Below, piece by piece: positions 51,530-63,700 of a stretch of DNA of 64,000 bases. Source of the DNA: Trileptium ribeirensis (taxonomy: Eukaryota > Nematoda > Enoplea > Enoplida > Thoracostomopsidae); assembly GCA_030248225.1 (NCBI GenBank), contig JASANE010027700.1, positions 17,072 through 81,071 of the forward strand, written 5' to 3'. The number at the start of each line of letters is the position of its first letter. Position 1 is the stretch's first letter. A program made the position numbers and the translations under genes. The notes beneath the pieces were generated by a model. It worked only from the letters and a program-made list of their open reading frames with translations. It was not told where the DNA came from and searched no databases.

Positions 51530-52700
51530 AGGAAGTGTATAGTTCTGTAAAAGGGATTTTTATGCGTTCTTTGCCAAGTCTGGCCGAAAGGGTACCAGTA
51601 TTCCGTAGCCTATATTTAGCGACGCACGCTTCGCATCGAACAATGGAGACCACAATGAAGCAGTTCATCGAGATCTGCAACTTTGCTAAATATCACGTTT
51701 TGTGGTGCTCAATTGGCCGGTATGGACCCGAATATGGCTCGTCGACCCTTTGCCAGCAATACAAAGTTTTCAAACATCGGCGTATTCTAAAGGAGTGCCA
51801 AACGCGCTGAATACGATGGTTTTATTAGCTAGCGACCAACTTGACTGCATTTCATGAGTTTTGCGGTCGACGAACCTGATTTCTAAAGGAGGTCTGTTTT
51901 CATATTTTGTTTGGTTTTAGTTACGGTTAGGGCATCAAGAATGCTCTATGTATAGTTTTTTGTGTGCTGAATACAATGATTTTGGTTATCTAAGTCCAGC
52001 ACAAACATTTCGTACCTTTTCAAAAAGTAGATTCAGTGAACCTGATTTGCCGAATATAGTCCGTCTCTAGTAGCTTGGTTATCTGTGTATTGCGTATGTG
52101 GTGTGTATTTTCTAATCGCTGAATAGTATGAAGTGGATATCTAAAGCCCTAAACGTATATTTCATTCCTTTTTATAGGTTTTCACAGGGATTGAACCCTT
52201 AATTTTAAAATACAGTATTTCTTCAGTAGTTTATATTATTATGTATTGCGTATTGGGATTCTAGAATGGTCTATATAGGTTTTTGGTAGGCTAAATATTA
52301 TGGTTTGGTTATGTAGAGACTATAACGAAAATTTATTGTGTTCTCAAAGGTTTTCCATGGGTTTATTGTCATTTAGCCAGATTTCCGGAATATAGTCTTC
52401 ACTAATTGTTTGCTTATCTGTCGCGTACAGGCACAAGCGGCGGTCACGTTATATATAATGTCTCCTATGTTTGAACTTTCGTTTCCTGTGGTCGGCACCC
52501 TACAGTGTCTACCAAGGCATGGTGTTCTTGACACCGTTGGAAAATAACACCTGTAGCTAATTCCCCTTACATATTTTTTGCAGAACATGTCTAGTTTACT
52601 CGTTGGGTGTGCTTGACACTTTGTAGGGTAGATGGTTGCGAACATTGGAAACATAACGTGAACTCCTCAGAATTGTCCATATGTTTTTCCGGTACGCTGG
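51530..52700. repeat. Composite repeat family Q, copy 3 with longest tandem tail
   Basis: The body part (51530-51790) has ggccgaaagggtaccagtat, acgcacgcttcgcatcga and cccgaatatggctcgtcgac. About six tandem units follow (51790-52700), each with a gctgaatac/gctaaatat word, ggttttgttatct-like sequence, a ccagcacaaacatttcgtac-like block and gaatatagtctg. Unit length is about 130-150 bp. Confidence 0.7.
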
Positions 52701-53487
52701 ATGCCAAAGATTTCGTATTTTAGCTAATATTAAAAACAGCCAGTTAATTGAGTGATTAGACGAAATAACTTATACATAAAACCGCGCACATTATACTTGT
52801 TATCGTTTATATCTCGCGAATAAAACTTGTAAATCTTATATAAAACTAATAAAATTTAGAAATTGTGTCTTGCTTTTGTGGCGATTACTTTAAGGATTTG
52901 TATTGTAACTGATTGAGTCTGCAAGTCAAGTTAGAAAATGGTTGATTTTGTTGACCTACCTTACATGAGTCGGCTGTAGGTGCCTCAGAGCTTATCGCGG
53001 GTACAGTGTATGGGAGTTGCGCCGGGAACGGACTCGAGCCTTGAGTACGTGGTAATGCACTAATCGTGCATTTTCAGTAAAGAGCGGCATTGTTGAAATG
53101 ACCATGTTGTTCCGTATAGCACCATCAAAACTACAGTGACCCCGTTTAATGAGCGATATTGTCATGCAGTGGCTCACTTGTTATGCAGTTGCCGCTGTCA
53201 TCTAAGTGGGATCGTTTCCTTTTTAATGAGCGCTGTTAGTGGTTATTTCGTGGCCGCTGTCTAAAACGCTGGGTTAGTGGGTTTCCGTTGTAAAGCTAAG
53301 CGGTTTGTGCAATCAGTGCTGCAGCAACGAGCAAGCAGCGGAGTTCCTACCAGTTACAGTATTCTTATGTGCAGGAAACATATCGTGCTTTTTAGGCGTT
53401 ATAGGGAGGGGTGCGTAACCTGTCTGATGGACTGCAAATGCAACCGGCATCGAATTGTCTGCAAAGTTAAATTACGGAAAACAGATT

Positions 53488-53631
53488 AAAGTCAACAATG
53501 TTGCGTTTCCAAAGCCTCCAATATGTGTTTACAATTCGCTGGCTTCGCGAGCCTCAAAAAACTCTGGGCTCTCACACGGGCATAGTGGCGGTAAACAATT
53601 AGTTCACGGTCTTAACTTGTCCGCCCACAGG
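53488..53631 (+). CDS. Candidate exon of unknown protein
   Basis: Between a plausible acceptor (gaaaacag) and a cccacag|gtctat donor the frame is open. It encodes VNNVAFPKPPICVYNSLASR, then ASKNSGLSHGHSGGKQLVHG, then LNLSAHR. The polar, low-complexity composition and locally higher GC resemble a disordered coding segment. Its phase-2 end can join the 54366 block. No homology is recognised, and chance cannot be excluded. Confidence 0.2.
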
Positions 53632-54365
53632 TCTATGTGCGCTGCCGTCTCTTTTCGCAATCACTGTTTTACGACTTAGTCATAATTTACTCAAGGCGTT
53701 CAGATGAAATGCTTTTTATAGTAGAGTTTTGTCACAATGTACATGGTTGCCATAGCTGTCTGATACGGCATCTCGTTTGGGTAACGCGGAGAAGTTGAAA
53801 ATGCACGTATGTACAGAAATTTCTCCACTTCGCGTTCGCTAAACCGATGGCAGAGTTGTGAACGGAAAATGTTGCATATATCATTGCAGAACAAATAATA
53901 TGGTGAACGAAAGTAAACTCGGAAGTTAGTTTTAGTGTTATATTATGCATGAGTAAGCTTAAGCTGCGCCGCCTACCATTCGCTTCAACGCATTTTTCGT
54001 TCCGCATTTCGTTTTACTATTCATTTCGTTTTGCGAATGATAAATACGTGAAGTTGGCGAACATCATATATATTATGTAGTTTTCAAAACACTATACGGC
54101 TATATTTTATTTCGATAAAAATATAAATTTTTCAGCCCAAACGACAAACGGTGACTAACCGGCAAGCTGATGTTTTAAGACTAATCGCGATTAGACCAAT
54201 ATTTAGCTACTTAAGGTTTGGGATGATTTGCTCAAAACACCTATTTTGTGTTCTTTTGTATGTTTACGGATGGTTGGTACAGCGAACAAGCGACTTCCAG
54301 TGGGTAATAACAGAACGAGATGGTAGGCGGTCCACCTTAAATTTACTCATTCATTATCAGTGAAA

Positions 54366-54420
54366 GTTGGAGTCCCAACCATAGATGCGCGAGATACTTT
54401 GCACAACGCGTTGCAATGTG
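54366..54420 (+). CDS. Candidate small exon upstream of the 54509 exon
   Basis: Bounded by a ttatcag acceptor and a good gtgagt donor. One frame reads KVGVPTIDARDTLHNALQ and another ESWSPNHRCARYFAQRVA; both are open throughout. Depending on which of two acceptors (54507 or 54509) is used downstream, either frame can be joined to the 54509 exon. The borders are the main evidence; I cannot identify the protein. Confidence 0.2.
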
Positions 54421-54508
54421 AGTTAAATGCACCTAAAAGCTCTAAAAGCCCTTTGCTCGTATATATGTTATGTTCTTTCTTGAATTGCAAAATTTTATTA
54501 TTGCAGAG

Positions 54509-54663
54509 CCTGGATTTCTATCGGAAGTTCCGAGCCGAACACGGTTCAGAAGGAGCTAGAGGTTGAAAATTCAGCTCTTTTTACATCTAGTACTGCGCGA
54601 AACATTAACATGTATATGCTGATATACTCGGAATTAAAAAACTTAGCGTCGAAAAGTTCCTAG
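54509..54663 (+). CDS. Candidate terminal exon of an unrecognised gene just upstream of DDX55
   Basis: After the T-rich acceptor ttattattgcag(ag) the frame is open for 50 codons to TAG at 54661-54663. It encodes WISIGSSEPNTVQKELEVEN, then a helix-prone tail ending ELKNLASKSS. The Glu/Leu-rich heptad-like composition looks coding, but I do not recognise a family. It would end only 66 bp before the helicase ATG, so it could be the last exon of a tightly adjacent upstream gene on the same strand. Alternatively it could be an upstream in-frame ORF of the DDX55 transcript leader. Confidence 0.3.
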
Positions 54664-54729
54664 TTGGATAATAAATCGTTACGTATACAAATTTTAGCTA
54701 AAATAATATTGTTTTAATCAGAGTTAGTC

Positions 54730-54798
54730 ATGTCGATGGATAGTTACGTTTCAAAATATTTAATGCCGCTGGGATTCCAAAGCATGACACCGGTACAG
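54730..54798 (+). CDS. DDX55: DDX55-like exon 1, motif Q
   Basis: An ATG at 54730 opens 23 codons ending in GFQSMTPVQ before the donor gttagt (phase 0). GFxxMTPVQ is the Q motif that contacts adenine in DEAD-box helicases. The conserved aromatic residue usually upstream of the Q motif is not obvious, so either the N-terminus is short or an earlier exon exists. A second in-frame Met lies two codons downstream. Confidence 0.75.
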
Positions 54799-57700
54799 GT
54801 TAGTTACTTGTTTTATGTTTCATTCATATAGTCTGGCTCTGGAATATAATCCGCTTCTGAAAAAATTCGCAAACGTTATAATAACAAACAGCTACAATCG
54901 ATGTATTCCCGAATAATTTGCTTTTATTTATGAGTAACGTTATGGATGGGTTATGTTACATTGGATTCTTATTTTGTCAACTTAATACAGTACTCGATGG
55001 AAATAACTGTTCCCTTCCGAAGAAACGAACATCAAACAAAATACTTATTCTGGAACAAATTTCGAATGCTCTGTAGCAAATTCAAAATGGCGCCAAAATT
55101 GTTGAAAGCTGTCAAACATATTTTAAAAGAAAATTGGAATTTTTCGAACATCGAATGAACGGCGCTGAGTTAAGGCCGTCACTGTATTTTTAACGTGTCT
55201 GCTTGTTAAATTTTCACAATAATTAAGGACGAATCATGTTGTATTAGTCATGCTAAACATAAGACCACCACCTACATTTATTTAACGTTTTTTCTAATTT
55301 ATTGTAAATACATTGTTTTTTGTACTCATGAACTATATAAATGGCTTTTATTTTATAAAGTTTTCATAAGCTATGAAATCGGGTCAAAGGTATGGATATA
55401 TATGACGTGTCAGAAATGGCTGTCGCTTTTCAGGCGAGCGTGTAGCTGTTATTTGCAGGGAGTACTTCTTTAAATAATATATCAGATTCTATATCAGGGC
55501 GCAACCGGAATTCCGGCTACTGGTTTTGGTTCCGCCTAATTTTGTGGGAATCAGAGTTCCGGTTTCATGTTTTTGGATATCTGCTTGTATTTTGTACTAA
55601 AAGTTTTCTATTACCTAGTTAAAATTAGCAAACAAACTAAATCATATATGCTGCCCTATTAGGTGCTGTTAATATACCATAACCTCAAAATATAGGTTCT
55701 TTTCTATTATCCCCAGCCCGCGTTTGCCCAAAAATGGTCAGATCCCAAACACTCGAAACCTCCCCTCATCATTTCAACCAAAAAATAGAATTTTTAAAAT
55801 TTTACATTTTTTCGGGTCCCAAGGGGTTCCTTGCGAACCCAAAATTTTTTCTTAAAAATTAGATTTTCACCCATCATTAATTTGTTAAATTTACAATTAC
55901 GTGGAGTAGGATTTTTCCTTTAATTATGTAGGAATGTCTGTATTAAACGATAATATTCTAATATTCATAAGTTGTATTGAGCTGAGAGGAGCGCTAATTT
56001 TTGACAGTTGGAACAGTTTGACACCTAGAATGGACCAGTTACGCTACGTAGTTATCTCTTTTGTTCTAAGGCAAGTCTTAAAAGAGCTCAAGTGGATGTT
56101 GTAATGTGCTGTAATGGTCATGACGGCAAGTTGGTTGGCTTAGTAACTTGCTAACAAAATTGAAACTCTGTAATCCTCCAATATCGACATTCCTCAATCC
56201 TGTAGGAATGTCGGAATTAAAAACGATAATATCCTAGTATTCATAAGTTGTATTGAACTGTGAGGAGCGCTAATTTTCGGCAGAGCCTACCTAGTTGTGG
56301 CTTTTGTTTAAAGGCAAGTCTAATAAAAGGTCAAGTGGTCAAAGGCAAGTTTAATAAGAGCTCGCGTGGATGTTGTTATGTGCTATAATAGCCATGATGG
56401 CAAGTTGGTTGACGTAGTAACTTGTTAGCAAAATTTAAACGACGCATCTACAAAATGAAGTAGTAGGGATAATATGAAATGTTTAGAGGCAAACAATTCC
56501 TGTGTTGTGTGCGTATCATGATGTTGTCGTACGAGCGCCGACAGGATCTGGGAAGACTTTTGCATACCTAATACCGGCTCTGGAACTAATGCGTCGGCGT
56601 AAATTGAAATGGAATAAGTGTAAGGTTAGGTTATTAATTCTAATGTTGCTTTGTATTAAATCGTGTTCAACGATGGCTGATATAGCACTCGTCGTAGATT
56701 AACGTGGATTTCATGTTAAATTTTGTTTCTTGTCACTCATCACTCCTACATAAAGCTCAGTGGGACATATATGTACACATGTCTGTGTATCATAAATATT
56801 TCCTGGGTTATCGCTACGGCTTTCTCAGGCGCGGGTTTGGCGCTTTGCCTCTGGAAATTTTCCTTTTGGCACCCGGGGCGGGACAACTTTGGGGGAAGCA
56901 AAATTGCGAAATTAAACAAAATTATACTATAAATTTTGATGTTTAGGTAAATTTTATGAAATTATGTGTATGGCAAACTGGTTGGTGTGGGTATAAAATA
57001 TTACAAAATGTTTGATAAATGTAATTTTAAATCTTCTAATCTCAAAAATAGGGTGCTGAATTAACAAAGAAATTGTAGTTATCAACTCCGTATACATAAT
57101 AAATTTCAGAGTTACCAGGGGCAATACAAAATCCCTGGGAAGTGGGCGGAAGATGTCGATCTGGGGAGGGGCAACTTCAGCAGGACAGGAGGCAAGTTGT
57201 ATTAGTGGAGGGGATGGAAGTGCTGCCGCCAGTAGCGTGAACCCAGATATTTTATCACTCGAAGAAGTGAAGTTTTAACAAATATATTCCATGATGGGTG
57301 GTGTCCAAAAATGGTACGATGGAATCAGTGAAGTTATGTGTGTTCGAATGCATCAGTCGTAAAGCTTTAGTTCTTGGATGGATTGGATCATATATAATTA
57401 TTATTGCACGTGATGTAATCGGTCCTTTTATAAAAATGTAATGCTTGTAAGATGTGCGTTTTCTGTTTTTTAATTAATCTAAAATTTTATTAAGAACCAT
57501 TGAAACTAATATATAGGCGAACAGCGAGAACGTAAACGTTGAAATGGATATGAATATGCATCCGTCATTTTCAAAAATTCCATTCCGAAAATGGATTGAG
57601 TTATGGCTGTCGCAACATTCAGAAAGACATTTTTTCGTCAGAGCTAAATTATAAAAAAATATTGCACAGCTTCAATTATTGAAACATAGTGAGCGTAGTT

Positions 57701-60700
57701 TCTTTGAATAGCATCAAATTGGAAAAATTTTCTTTTCTTCTGTGTGTTCGTCGAATATTACTCTTCACGAGATCGATTGACTTTCGAAAATTGTTTTTAT
57801 TTGAAATGTAAGGAAATGTAGTTCTGCACCTAGCTTTGTATTTGCGACGCTGCTCTCATGTTTTCCTACGTAAGTTTTCACAAAATCGAGACGAATTGGA
57901 TACTTTAGGATTTTGGCAATTTTGTGTTATACAACATTTTAGGTTATAACTCTTGAAACAGGCATTGGTTGGGAAAATGGAGATCACATCTCTATCCAGA
58001 ATCCTCTCATCGATCGCTATAATTTTGTGGTTATGCATATTTTTTTGTCAGAGCAACCGTTTTCGAGCTATGAAATAGATACAGGCAAAAAAGTTAAATT
58101 TTCAAAATTTTTACAATTATTGCTTGTTGGGGGTGAACGATGGGATAAAAGGTTTTTTATCTAGTTAAACACATTGATTGTATTGATTTAAGTCCACATT
58201 GGGTGTGTTATTAACCTCGCGAAACGGTGTCGGAGCCAAATTTGGTAAATTTTGGCACTAAAATGGTCAAATTTATCGACTTGTTCAATACATGTATAAT
58301 ATACAGACCCACCGAATACGATATTTCATCGAATACCGCATATTCGGTAACCAACTACTGTTATTAATCCTGCGTGACCCCTAAAAGACACATTTCCCAT
58401 CCATTCATAACCCCTAAAATTTTCAATTCTAACTACCACAAATTTGTCTTTTTAAAAAATTTTCCCAATTTATGTAAAATCTTGTCAAATTTCCTTAATT
58501 TTAGCTAAAATTTTGTCCAATTTCTGCCGATTTAACCCAATAGGTATTTGATAAAATTTTGGCAATTTCACCCCAATTTTATTAAAATTTTTGCCCAATT
58601 TCTGCAAGTTTCCAAAAGTCCTGGTCTTGAGCGCTGTGTACGATTTCCGTCTTTGTTAGGGGTCAGAGATGACCATGGGTCTCTGATGACTAGTTACAGA
58701 GGCGTACAAAACTCCTAGCTATTCGGCCGAATACGTACCGAATATCGAATACCTGTATGTATGTGTGTGTATGTAAGTCATTAGTATACATCAGGGTTTC
58801 GAGGCTGCTGAATACGATAAAAGCAAATGTATTTACGTGGTATTAATCAAATAAGGAAAGGATTGCGGCCCTACAACGTAAAAATCACTCTTTCTTGAAA
58901 TTTAAATTTTTCAAAAATTTATGATTTATAAATTTCAAAACTTTTCGCCGGAAATAAAGATTTTACGGTATTAATATGTGATTAAAATGACTAGCATTGC
59001 CATTAAAATAATCCCAGTATACCGTGCAAAGTTTTAAATATGACTCCGCAGGTCACGGGTCAAATTTATGAGGATTTGCGACGGGTCAACGTGAGTCACT
59101 GGTAAAGTGCGTGACCGCTCCCCTCTTCTCGGGTCAGCCCGGGTCACGGCATCTCTCAATATCTTAGGATTATATGCCAACATTTTCTGAAAATTTTTTA
59201 TTGACTTGTGGAGACTCGATTGATGTGGTAAACAAAGGATTATTTAATTCACTGTCTTAGAACTGAGGTAAAACGATTATATACGTTACTTACGTTTATC
59301 GCTTATCTCATATAACTTGCATCAGCTTTAGCCATATTGTCTTGTGTCATTGTATGGAGAATTTGTTGCGATACTATAGTGTAGCCAGGAGTTCTAGTAC
59401 TGGACGCAGCAAACCATGACAAAATGTACACTGTCTCGATACCCAAAGGGTAAATTAACTATCTTTTTTAGCTTCGTAGCAGATAAGCCTTGGACATATC
59501 ACATGGCAAGTGACGCTTACATGTATGTTATGATATTGATGCATAGCTGCGCATATTGGGCAATATATTTGTTGTTGCTATTTGAACGATACATTTCGGT
59601 TTCCTACGGTGCTTCGATATTAATGGCAGTACAACACAGTTCACATAGAAATTACGTAGTTGCTCTGATATTTATCGTTCTCATAACGGTGTTGCGGCGA
59701 GGACATCAGCCGTTAGATCTGTATTTTCTCATACAATGGACATAAGGGGATAGGGCAGCGGCAGATTCTCGAAGGTGTAAATGCAAAATTTGTTATAATG
59801 CAAGCATTTAGTACAGTGCGCGGTTTTAAATTGAACTGTTAAACACAGTTTATATGCATAAACTTATCTACATGGGCTATGGCTGCGAAGTTAAACATTT
59901 GCGCAAATGCAAAGAATCGGGGAAAGGGGCAGTACAATCGAAAAATTATGGGGGATGGGACATAGTATATTTTGCACCTGTTGTACGGTTATATATGTGC
60001 ATGCTGGTTACTATGAGTTTTACACATAAATGTATGACATCTTAGCAGTCGTACCGTAACATCATTTGTACTGTACCTATGTATATCAGTATTTATTTGT
60101 ATGTACATGTATAAATATGTATGTATATGTATATATACTGTTACTATTGAAATGTATCATTCTTTCTATGCGTATATATGTTTATTGTATCTTATGCCGT
60201 ATTGTGTACCATTACCAAGTGCTTTAAAGTAGAGTAGGATGAGCAAAATCGGATTAGCACATTAGCTTCCCCATTTTCCTTTGTGCGTACTTTTAATTTC
60301 GTGAATTCGCCGCTTTATTTTAGCCACCCTTAGCTTATCCGAACCGGCTATCTAGCGTTTTATGCCTAGCGTCGAGCGAGCAGTTTTTGCCTTGGCGCCT
60401 CCCGACAACTGATCGTCGCCCGATCCGTGCTAGATGACGCCCTAGTATTAAAGTAGCATCGGCACAGCCGTGGTCAAAGTAAAATTGATCGCGCTTAGCA
60501 AAGACACTTGAGCCAACTCCCTCGGCTGTGAGCGTTCGATGAAAAGGGCGAGGACCCCGACGGCGATTCTCAAGCCCGATCCTTCGTTAGAGTGTACTGA
60601 GACTAATAACTATATAAAACTAACCGGATACAATGCTTTTACCCATGTGTGTATGTCGATGTCTACGTGCGATTCGTTTGTCAACAAATAATTATTATCA

Positions 60701-63700
60701 AATCCCATTTTGCCCCTAGAATTTCTGGCTAGAACCTAGCTATCCGAGTTATTACAGCCTGGCTATCCGAGTTATTACATACATACCTTATTCTTCAATT
60801 TATCCTGATATATATTGATGATTCGAGCATTCTACGAAGGCATAGACCTCAACTTGAAAAACTAGGTCTAAGCTGTCAAGAGAGTATGAGTACTCAATGC
60901 TAGGATCAGCATATATTCCCGTTGTTCGTCGGGATCGTGACGGGGTCGGGACGTGTGCTCCGTCGGGATCGACCATTCTGGAGCCACCAGTATAGCAGTT
61001 GATGGTTTTCTCCGTAACATCTATACATGTATTATCTCAGTCGCTCCTGCTAGAAAATTCGACGTTTTAAGCCGGTGACTCGACCAGCATTTTTGCCATT
61101 TGATCGCAAGGTATATAGCTGGATGTTTGAGATCATCTTGGTCAGATGTTCAATATCCATGCATCCCCTTGCGGGACTCTGGTTATTCAGAAACCACAGA
61201 CCAGTCTCCTTAAGTAGATGGTAATAGAATTATTAATGTCTGTGGTTTCTGAATAATTAGTTAATGTAAATATATATATTATATTAACATATAATGGCCT
61301 TTCTGATGAGAGACGTATTGGCTGATGGCACACATAAGACTGTTTGCATACCGATAGTCGGCGATGAACGCATTGCCCCTGCTGCCATGAGCAGTCGCGT
61401 GACCTCATTTATTCGTTTCTCAAGTAACCTAATTTGATGTTATGCCACCAGACTTCCACTGAATACTGTAGTATGGGTAAGACCCCTAGTAGCTTTGCTG
61501 TCGCCCTTCAACAGTGCGCAAGTGTCTGTCGATCAGTAGTTCGATCATCTTTAGAACGAAGGATAAAAGACAAATAGATCTGAATGACTTCGGATCGTCT
61601 TAACTATTTTCCCAGGCTTGGAATAAATGCGACTTTCGATGTTCTACATTCATGGGGAATGAATCCTTTGGTCAGAGAAGCAGAAACTATCCTTTTTAAC
61701 CTCTCCACAATGAGGTCCCTGGCCATGTAGAGGTGTATCGGAAGGTGAGTTGAACGAACTAAAAGCCGGATATGCTCCAGTTGATGTTTCCCACCGAAAA
61801 TATCGTGTCGTAGACTGTTCACTCGAGTAAAGGCTAACGACAACATTTGTTCACTGGTACCTGGTCTCTTGCGTTTAGCTTAACCGTCTCTTCCTCGTTG
61901 CTTGTAGCCCTCCCATCGGGGTATAGGAGTGTGCCAATCTTATGGCTTCCTGTGTTAGAAACTATCTTCTTTAGGCGTGAAGTTTCATTGCGACCTTTTA
62001 AATCAAAGCAAAAAGACCTCCAGCTCGCATACCTGGCCTTTTTCACTGACAGCTTGCATGGTCTGAGAGCATTCTTGTATCGTTCGCAATCCTTCGGGAG
62101 GTTTGATCTGCTTGTTCTGTGAAACAAGCATATAGTTCCAGCCCGGACGATTTCAATGGTAGGGATCCACTAGCGCAGTTTAGCGCTGTCGCCAATTTTC
62201 ATAGATTAAATGATGCAGAAGATGCTTCACAGTAGCCGTCATCAGGCAAGTAGTCTTAATTTCTAAGTCATATGTGTTCCTTATTGGAGATTGTTTATCA
62301 CCTAGTAGCTCTTCGATCTTTGATTGCATTTTATCTTCATTAGTGGTCTTTATATTTTTCACCAGTGCCTTGCCTTGGACACGTAGGCAATCCAAGGTAT
62401 ATTTCAATGCAGCGATGATCAGAAAAGTAGTTTTCCAGGGATACTCAACATAAGTTGGAAAAAAATTGACTACAACGAATGTATGACATAATATATAATT
62501 GCAACACAGAATATGTATGATTATTGTTTACATATCGTTTGTATGAAATTACATACAGTATACTGGCCTGTTCACAGTGGGGGACCCCACTTTCCAAATC
62601 CCCCATGTTCGTGAGATTTTCCCCCATGTCCGTCCCCCCCACTTTCGGCCGAAACCCCCATGTTCAACTAATTCCAAAAATTTTTATGTCTAAAAATTTA
62701 TGTTTTTTGTTTGCAAATTGTTTTAAACATTAATTACAACTTTCTATAATGCTAAAATATCGTTTTTTAGCTTGATAATACATTCATGGTAGTAAAAATG
62801 CATGAAAATGTGGAAATATTTTGTATTTTTAAGCAAAATTTATCCCCCCACTTTTAATTTTCCACCGAGAATAAACATTTGGCCCCCCGAAGTCCCCATC
62901 CACTTTTCGGAGGGCTGTAGACAGGTCAGGTATATATGATAATTACATATGATTTGCATGCAAATGCATACAAAAATGTATGGCTATATTTGCACATAAC
63001 TTGGGCGAAATTTAATATAATGTATGTTTTGTAGCAAATTGATTGATGCTGTGCATACGAAGCATACATATCATAAAATTGAAAATTAGTATAAAAGCTC
63101 AATTATGTAAAAATTACCATATTATGTGTATTGTATTTCATATAAACATTTATAAAATTTAATACATTAGATATACTAATAAACTACAAAAAGTGAGGAG
63201 GGAAAATTGGGGTGAGGCGCACTGGTGTCTAATTGGTCCTCTTGTTTTTTACATTTCAATGAATAAAATAGCCTGAACATCTCTGTAGTCATCGAATGTT
63301 TTGAAGAATGAATTGTAAGTGGATTCAGTATTTTGCTTGTTTTCGACATTTTAGTGAGTGAAATAACATGACATCGGCGAATATTGTAAAAAACCTGTAT
63401 TGTACAGGGTTTGGTTCCTATGTATTATTTTGTTTTCGATATTTTGGAGAATGAAGTAGTAAAGGCCACTGTTATGAATGAAGAAACATTTTTATTTCTT
63501 CAGACACCACAGTTTTTTATCATGAAACTAAATAGTTTTCAAGGTTTACATAATCCGAAGTGCTTTTACCAATTCACATTTAGAGAATTTTCTACCTTGT
63601 GCAATTTACATGTGGTAAATTATAATATAGTTACGGACAGAATAAATGCAAATTTTTCGTCAATGATTTCAAAAAGAGATGCTTTTATTTCTGTCCCGAA

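Noticed and set aside
59416..59745. A 109-codon hydrophobic + strand ORF in the DDX55 intron
   Set aside because: Hydrophobicity follows from T-rich composition; no splice borders, family motif or conserved pattern.
60340..60600. GC-rich block that might be a structured RNA or rRNA gene
   Set aside because: No 5S, tRNA or other RNA gene signature (A/B boxes, conserved loops) could be recognised.
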